The notes under the pieces were generated by a model. The model did not search any database, was not told where the DNA came from, and was given only the letters and a program-made list of their open reading frames with translations. From Candidatus Mediterraneibacter pullistercoris (GTDB lineage Bacteria; Bacillota; Clostridia; Lachnospirales; Lachnospiraceae): a DNA stretch of 54,159 nucleotides. The translations under genes and the position numbers were made by a program. This document shows, one piece after another, positions 52,235-54,159 of this stretch; position 1 is the first letter of the stretch, and each line of letters starts with the position of its first letter. The stretch covers positions 1 through 54,159 of the forward strand of contig DXAU01000014.1 in assembly GCA_019116885.1 (NCBI GenBank). The letters are read 5' to 3'.

Positions 52235-52585
52235 ATGGATTACATACAAAAGATATTTAAGAGAGCAAAGGTAAAGAATGTAGTGGATCATCTGCTATAC
52301 GGGTATGAACCGGATACAGATATTGCAGACTATGAGAACCGGATGGAGGAGGCGTTTGCTCAGTATGGGAAAATAGCAGATAAATATAGCGGAAATAAAA
52401 GTTCTGAGTTGGTGGATGCGGCTACGGCGTTAACAGAGGTTATATCTGTGGTTTATATGGAGATCGGCTTTCAGGCGGGGCTTTTATTCATGCAGGAGGT
52501 ATACCACAATTCGGAGCGCGGACATTTATTGCGAGGGACTGCTGTGCGTGATATTGGGGAAACCGGGGGAAACGGGGGGGATTAA
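52235..52585 (+). CDS. Small conserved protein, possibly DUF6809-like
   Basis: This is a 116-residue, mostly helical, acidic protein with no catalytic motif. The central EVISVVYMEIGFQAGLLFMQEVY segment resembles small proteins of the DUF6809 kind that occur on Lachnospiraceae mobile elements, but this is only a recollection. The C-terminus is glycine-rich. GGAAGGTGGG precedes the ATG. It is the first gene of the lower-GC mobile region after the lysS terminator. Function unknown. Confidence 0.6.
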   Translation: MDYIQKIFKRAKVKNVVDHLLYGYEPDTDIADYENRMEEAFAQYGKIADKYSGNKSSELVDAATALTEVISVVYMEIGFQAGLLFMQEVYHNSERGHLLRGTAVRDIGETGGNGGD

Positions 52586-52637
52586 GAAACCGCGAAAAAG
52601 AATATAATGAGAAAATGAGAAGAAAGTCCGGGCTGAA

Positions 52638-52853
52638 TCAAAGCCCGGATTTTTCGTTAATGTACTGATCCACAGCGGCTTTCGCCACTTTCCAGACAGA
52701 GCCTATTCGGAATCCTTTAATCTCGCCGGAATTTAGAAGTTCATAAGCCCGGTTTTTGCCAACGCCAAGATAGTCGGCAAGTTCTGAGGCAGTCATTAAA
52801 ACAGGTTCGTTTTCATTATATGACATGAAGCCAGGCGTAAATGGATTTGTCAC
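52638..52853 (-). CDS. Excisionase-type helix-turn-helix protein
   Basis: This 71-residue protein has a MerR/excisionase-like HTH: MTASELADYLGVGKNRAYE, then GFRIGSVWKVAKAAVDQYI. The start chosen is GTG at 52853, 7 bases after AGGAGGG; an ATG at 52889 lies upstream of that ribosome-binding site and is unlikely. Such proteins bind DNA to direct excision or regulate element genes. No integrase is in the window, so it may belong to an element running past the right edge or be a remnant. Confidence 0.8.
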   Translation of the reverse strand: MTNPFTPGFMSYNENEPVLMTASELADYLGVGKNRAYELLNSGEIKGFRIGSVWKVAKAAVDQYINEKSGL

Positions 52854-53081
52854 GTTGTATCCCTCCTGTATGAAATGATTTATTATCAAAATGTTTTAGG
52901 GGTATGCGGAAGTTTTATGATTATGGCGGAAACAGACGGGATACTGTCATGGCGGCGGGGGAGAGATAGGAATAGTCGGGAATTGTTAAGAAAAGTAGTA
53001 GCATAAAGGGTTATATTGAGAAGAGCCGGGGCAGAAATGCTCCGGCTTGATTAAATTTCAGAAGAAAAGAGGTAAAAGAGT

Positions 53082-53522
53082 ATGGAAAGACAAAGCTATG
53101 TGCCGTTAGTCCGTATGACAGCGGTAAGGGAAAGAGAACTGCCGTATGGGGCGAAGAGACTGAACGATCCCGCTCTGGTGGCAGAACTGGCAGAGCAGAT
53201 TCTAAAGGATGCTGACCGGGAATATTTTCTGGCGATCTCTGTGGATGCCAAGAGCAAGCCGATGGCGGTGGAAATTGTCTGCATTGGAACGACAAATATG
53301 GCGTGTGTGGAACTGCGGGAAGTCCTGAAACACGCTATCATCAACAATGCATTAGGGATCATTTTAGTCCATAACCATCCGTCCGGCGATTGCGAACCCA
53401 GTGAAATAGACAGGAATCTGACTCAGAGAATCGTTAAAGGCGCTGCGTTTTTCGGGATTGAAGTTTACGACCATGTGATCGTGGGGGATGGGTATTACAG
53501 TTTTAAAGAAGCGGAAGGATAA
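53082..53522 (+). CDS. RadC-like JAB-domain protein
   Basis: This 146-residue protein is only the JAB/MPN domain of the RadC family. The metal motif is HNHPSGDCEPSEID, with the upstream glutamate in EIVCIG. The helix-hairpin-helix region of chromosomal RadC is missing, as in copies on plasmids and conjugative elements. The activity of this family is still unclear, despite the old DNA-repair name. AGAGGT precedes the ATG. It is followed 11 bases later by a small unknown gene. Confidence 0.9.
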   Translation: MERQSYVPLVRMTAVRERELPYGAKRLNDPALVAELAEQILKDADREYFLAISVDAKSKPMAVEIVCIGTTNMACVELREVLKHAIINNALGIILVHNHPSGDCEPSEIDRNLTQRIVKGAAFFGIEVYDHVIVGDGYYSFKEAEG

Positions 53523-53533
53523 GGGGTGAAAAA

Positions 53534-53809
53534 ATGGATAGAAGAATACGGGAGTTATATAACTGCATGGAACAGAAAATACATGGAACTGACATAATTA
53601 GCAAAGAAATTTATGAAAAGATTATGGAACTGACACAAGAAGAGAAAAATACTATGGACTGGAGAACGTATGAAAAGTACAGGGACAAACTTTTTTTAGT
53701 GGCTTCGATTGCAGAGGAGGGCGGCTTTGTAAAAGGATTTCGGTGTGCGAGCGCACTTATGGCAGAAGCATTACATGGTGCAGATGAATTTAATGTAAAG
53801 CCCGAATAA
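53534..53809 (+). CDS. Small protein of unknown function
   Basis: This is a 91-residue protein, charged and predicted helical (EIYEKIMELTQEEKN, then GGFVKGFRCASALMAEAL near the C-terminus). I do not recognise it; the FVKGFRCA segment recalls small Lachnospiraceae element proteins like the one at 52235. AAGGGGTG precedes the ATG. It is probably co-transcribed with the RadC-like gene. Its 3' end overlaps the convergent XRE remnant by 20 bases. Confidence 0.6.
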   Translation: MDRRIRELYNCMEQKIHGTDIISKEIYEKIMELTQEEKNTMDWRTYEKYRDKLFLVASIAEEGGFVKGFRCASALMAEALHGADEFNVKPE

Positions 53810-54030
53810 TTTTCAAAATCTGCTTTTGCGTTTCTAAAGGGAAAGACTGGACTTCAAGAAGAATTTCATGCTCAAGAACGGAGACAGGGGTATTATACTC
53901 GTCTGATAAAATAGAATCAACGGTTACGTTCAGTGCGTTACATACATGCACAAGTGTAGAAAGTGAAATTTTCACACGATTATTTTCAATATTGCTAATG
54001 TGGCTGGTGTTTACATCTGCCATATTGGCA
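53790..54030 (-). pseudogene. XRE-family regulator truncated by an insertion sequence
   Basis: The remaining frame encodes the end of an XRE helix-turn-helix (ANMADVNTSHISNIENNR, then SLSTLVHVCNALNVTVDSIL) and a short C-terminal tail. A complete XRE domain needs about 25 more residues before ANMADV, including the first helices. On the minus strand the frame continues upstream into insertion-sequence DNA with no start codon and no XRE-like residues. The break lies at about 54028-54034, where the element begins. The ATG inside ANMADV could start only a fragment. Confidence 0.8.
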
Positions 54031-54068
54031 GGTAGTGTAAAAAACTTTGTGGCTTTGGTAAAAAATGG

Positions 54069-54117
54069 CTCCTTTTTGGTAAGAATTACAGATATGACAA
54101 TTCTTATCGAAAAGGAG
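54069..54117 (+). promoter_or_regulatory. Hairpin that hides the transposase ribosome-binding site
   Basis: Bases 54069-54087 pair with 54099-54117 in a 19-pair stem with two G-T pairs and an 11-base loop. The right arm contains AAAAGGAG (54110-54117), the Shine-Dalgarno of the transposase. A transcript that enters from outside would carry both arms and be poorly translated. Confidence 0.7.
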
Positions 54118-54124
54118 TTTATTT

Positions 54125-54159
54125 ATGGCAGTAGCAAAAGACCAAATCCGACAGATTAT
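54125..54159 (+). CDS. IS256-family transposase (5' end only)
   Basis: Eleven complete codons follow the ATG: MAVAKDQIRQI. The Shine-Dalgarno AAAAGGAG lies 7 bases upstream. IS256-type transposases are DDE enzymes of about 400 residues; the catalytic part is outside the window. The family call depends on the N-terminal residues and on the insertion context. Confidence 0.65.
   Translation, partial: MAVAKDQIRQI

Larger units (their letters stand above)
54031..54159 (+). mobile_element. Left end of an IS256-like insertion sequence (partial)
   Basis: From about 54031 the sequence (GGTAGTGTAAAAAACTTTG) no longer fits the interrupted XRE gene. It leads to a transposase start at 54125 whose first residues (MAVAKDQIRQI) match IS256-family (mutator-type) transposases as I remember them. 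The left terminal repeat should lie at about 54031-54055. The right end and any target duplication are beyond the window. Confidence 0.7.

Noticed and set aside
1-54159. CRISPR array, tRNA or rRNA genes
   Set aside because: Intergenic stretches are short and hold no spaced direct repeats, cloverleaf-like sequence or rRNA-like blocks that I could see.

Overview
The window looks like a chromosomal segment of a strictly anaerobic, mid-GC Firmicute, most likely Lachnospiraceae (Clostridium cluster XIVa, gut-type). The grounds are the gene content and order (the HPr-like, dnaE and pfkA run; coaX, dusB, greA and lysS together; a DUF1934 gene; DegV beside a CobD-like aminotransferase), strong AGGAGG ribosome-binding sites, sigma-A type promoters and an Ech hydrogenase. 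I could not run a database search, so the genus is not resolved.

Layout. 1-258: the 3' end of an unknown gene and a REP-like palindrome. 243-2232 (minus): a DegV protein and a CobD/HisC-type aminotransferase. 2357-5356: a sigma-A promoter driving a short McsA-like zinc protein and ClpC, with no ctsR or mcsB. 5444-5899: a cysteine-rich MarR regulator with its own operator. 5996-9703: a cobalamin riboswitch with a terminator, then a glycyl-radical diol-dehydratase-type enzyme and its radical SAM activase. 9786-15514 (minus): hypA-B-F-C-D-E, the complete [NiFe] cofactor maturation set. 15649-21055: echABCDEF, a membrane-bound ferredoxin-dependent hydrogenase whose EchF carries four 4Fe-4S motifs. 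21098-30657: a stress and DNA-repair stretch (helicase-nuclease, phosphoesterase, YaaA, aldo/keto reductase, superoxide dismutase, and an EndoQ-like PHP protein fused to a UvrD helicase). 30687-42171: housekeeping genes (CvfB, HPr-like, DnaE, PfkA, MurI, DUF1934, cardiolipin synthase, a trigger-factor-like lipoprotein, an aldose-epimerase-like protein). 42186-47552: a TetR regulator divergent from a five-gene operon of SCP2 protein, alpha/beta hydrolase, free-standing condensation-domain protein, acyl carrier protein and acyl-adenylating ligase. 47713-52079: coaX, dusB, greA and a lysS with an added tRNA-binding domain. 52235-54159: a lower-GC mobile region ending in an IS256-like element that interrupts an XRE regulator.

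How the genes work together. The hyp and ech operons are divergent and form one functional unit: Hyp proteins build the Ni-Fe(CN)2CO site of EchE, and the complex couples ferredoxin oxidation to H2 release and ion pumping. EchE ends right after its second cysteine motif, so no maturation protease is needed and none is present. The riboswitch ahead of the glycyl-radical enzyme suggests that a B12-independent dehydratase is shut off when cobalamin is plentiful. The condensation/carrier/ligase operon has the architecture of a small acyl-conjugating biosynthetic pathway and is probably repressed by its TetR neighbour through two tandem operator-like repeats.

The strongest candidates for something new are the B12-riboswitch-controlled B12-independent dehydratase, the TetR-controlled condensation/ACP/ligase cluster, the EndoQ-UvrD fusion, the WYL-like/helicase/nuclease protein, and the lysS whose 3' extension has a clearly different base composition.
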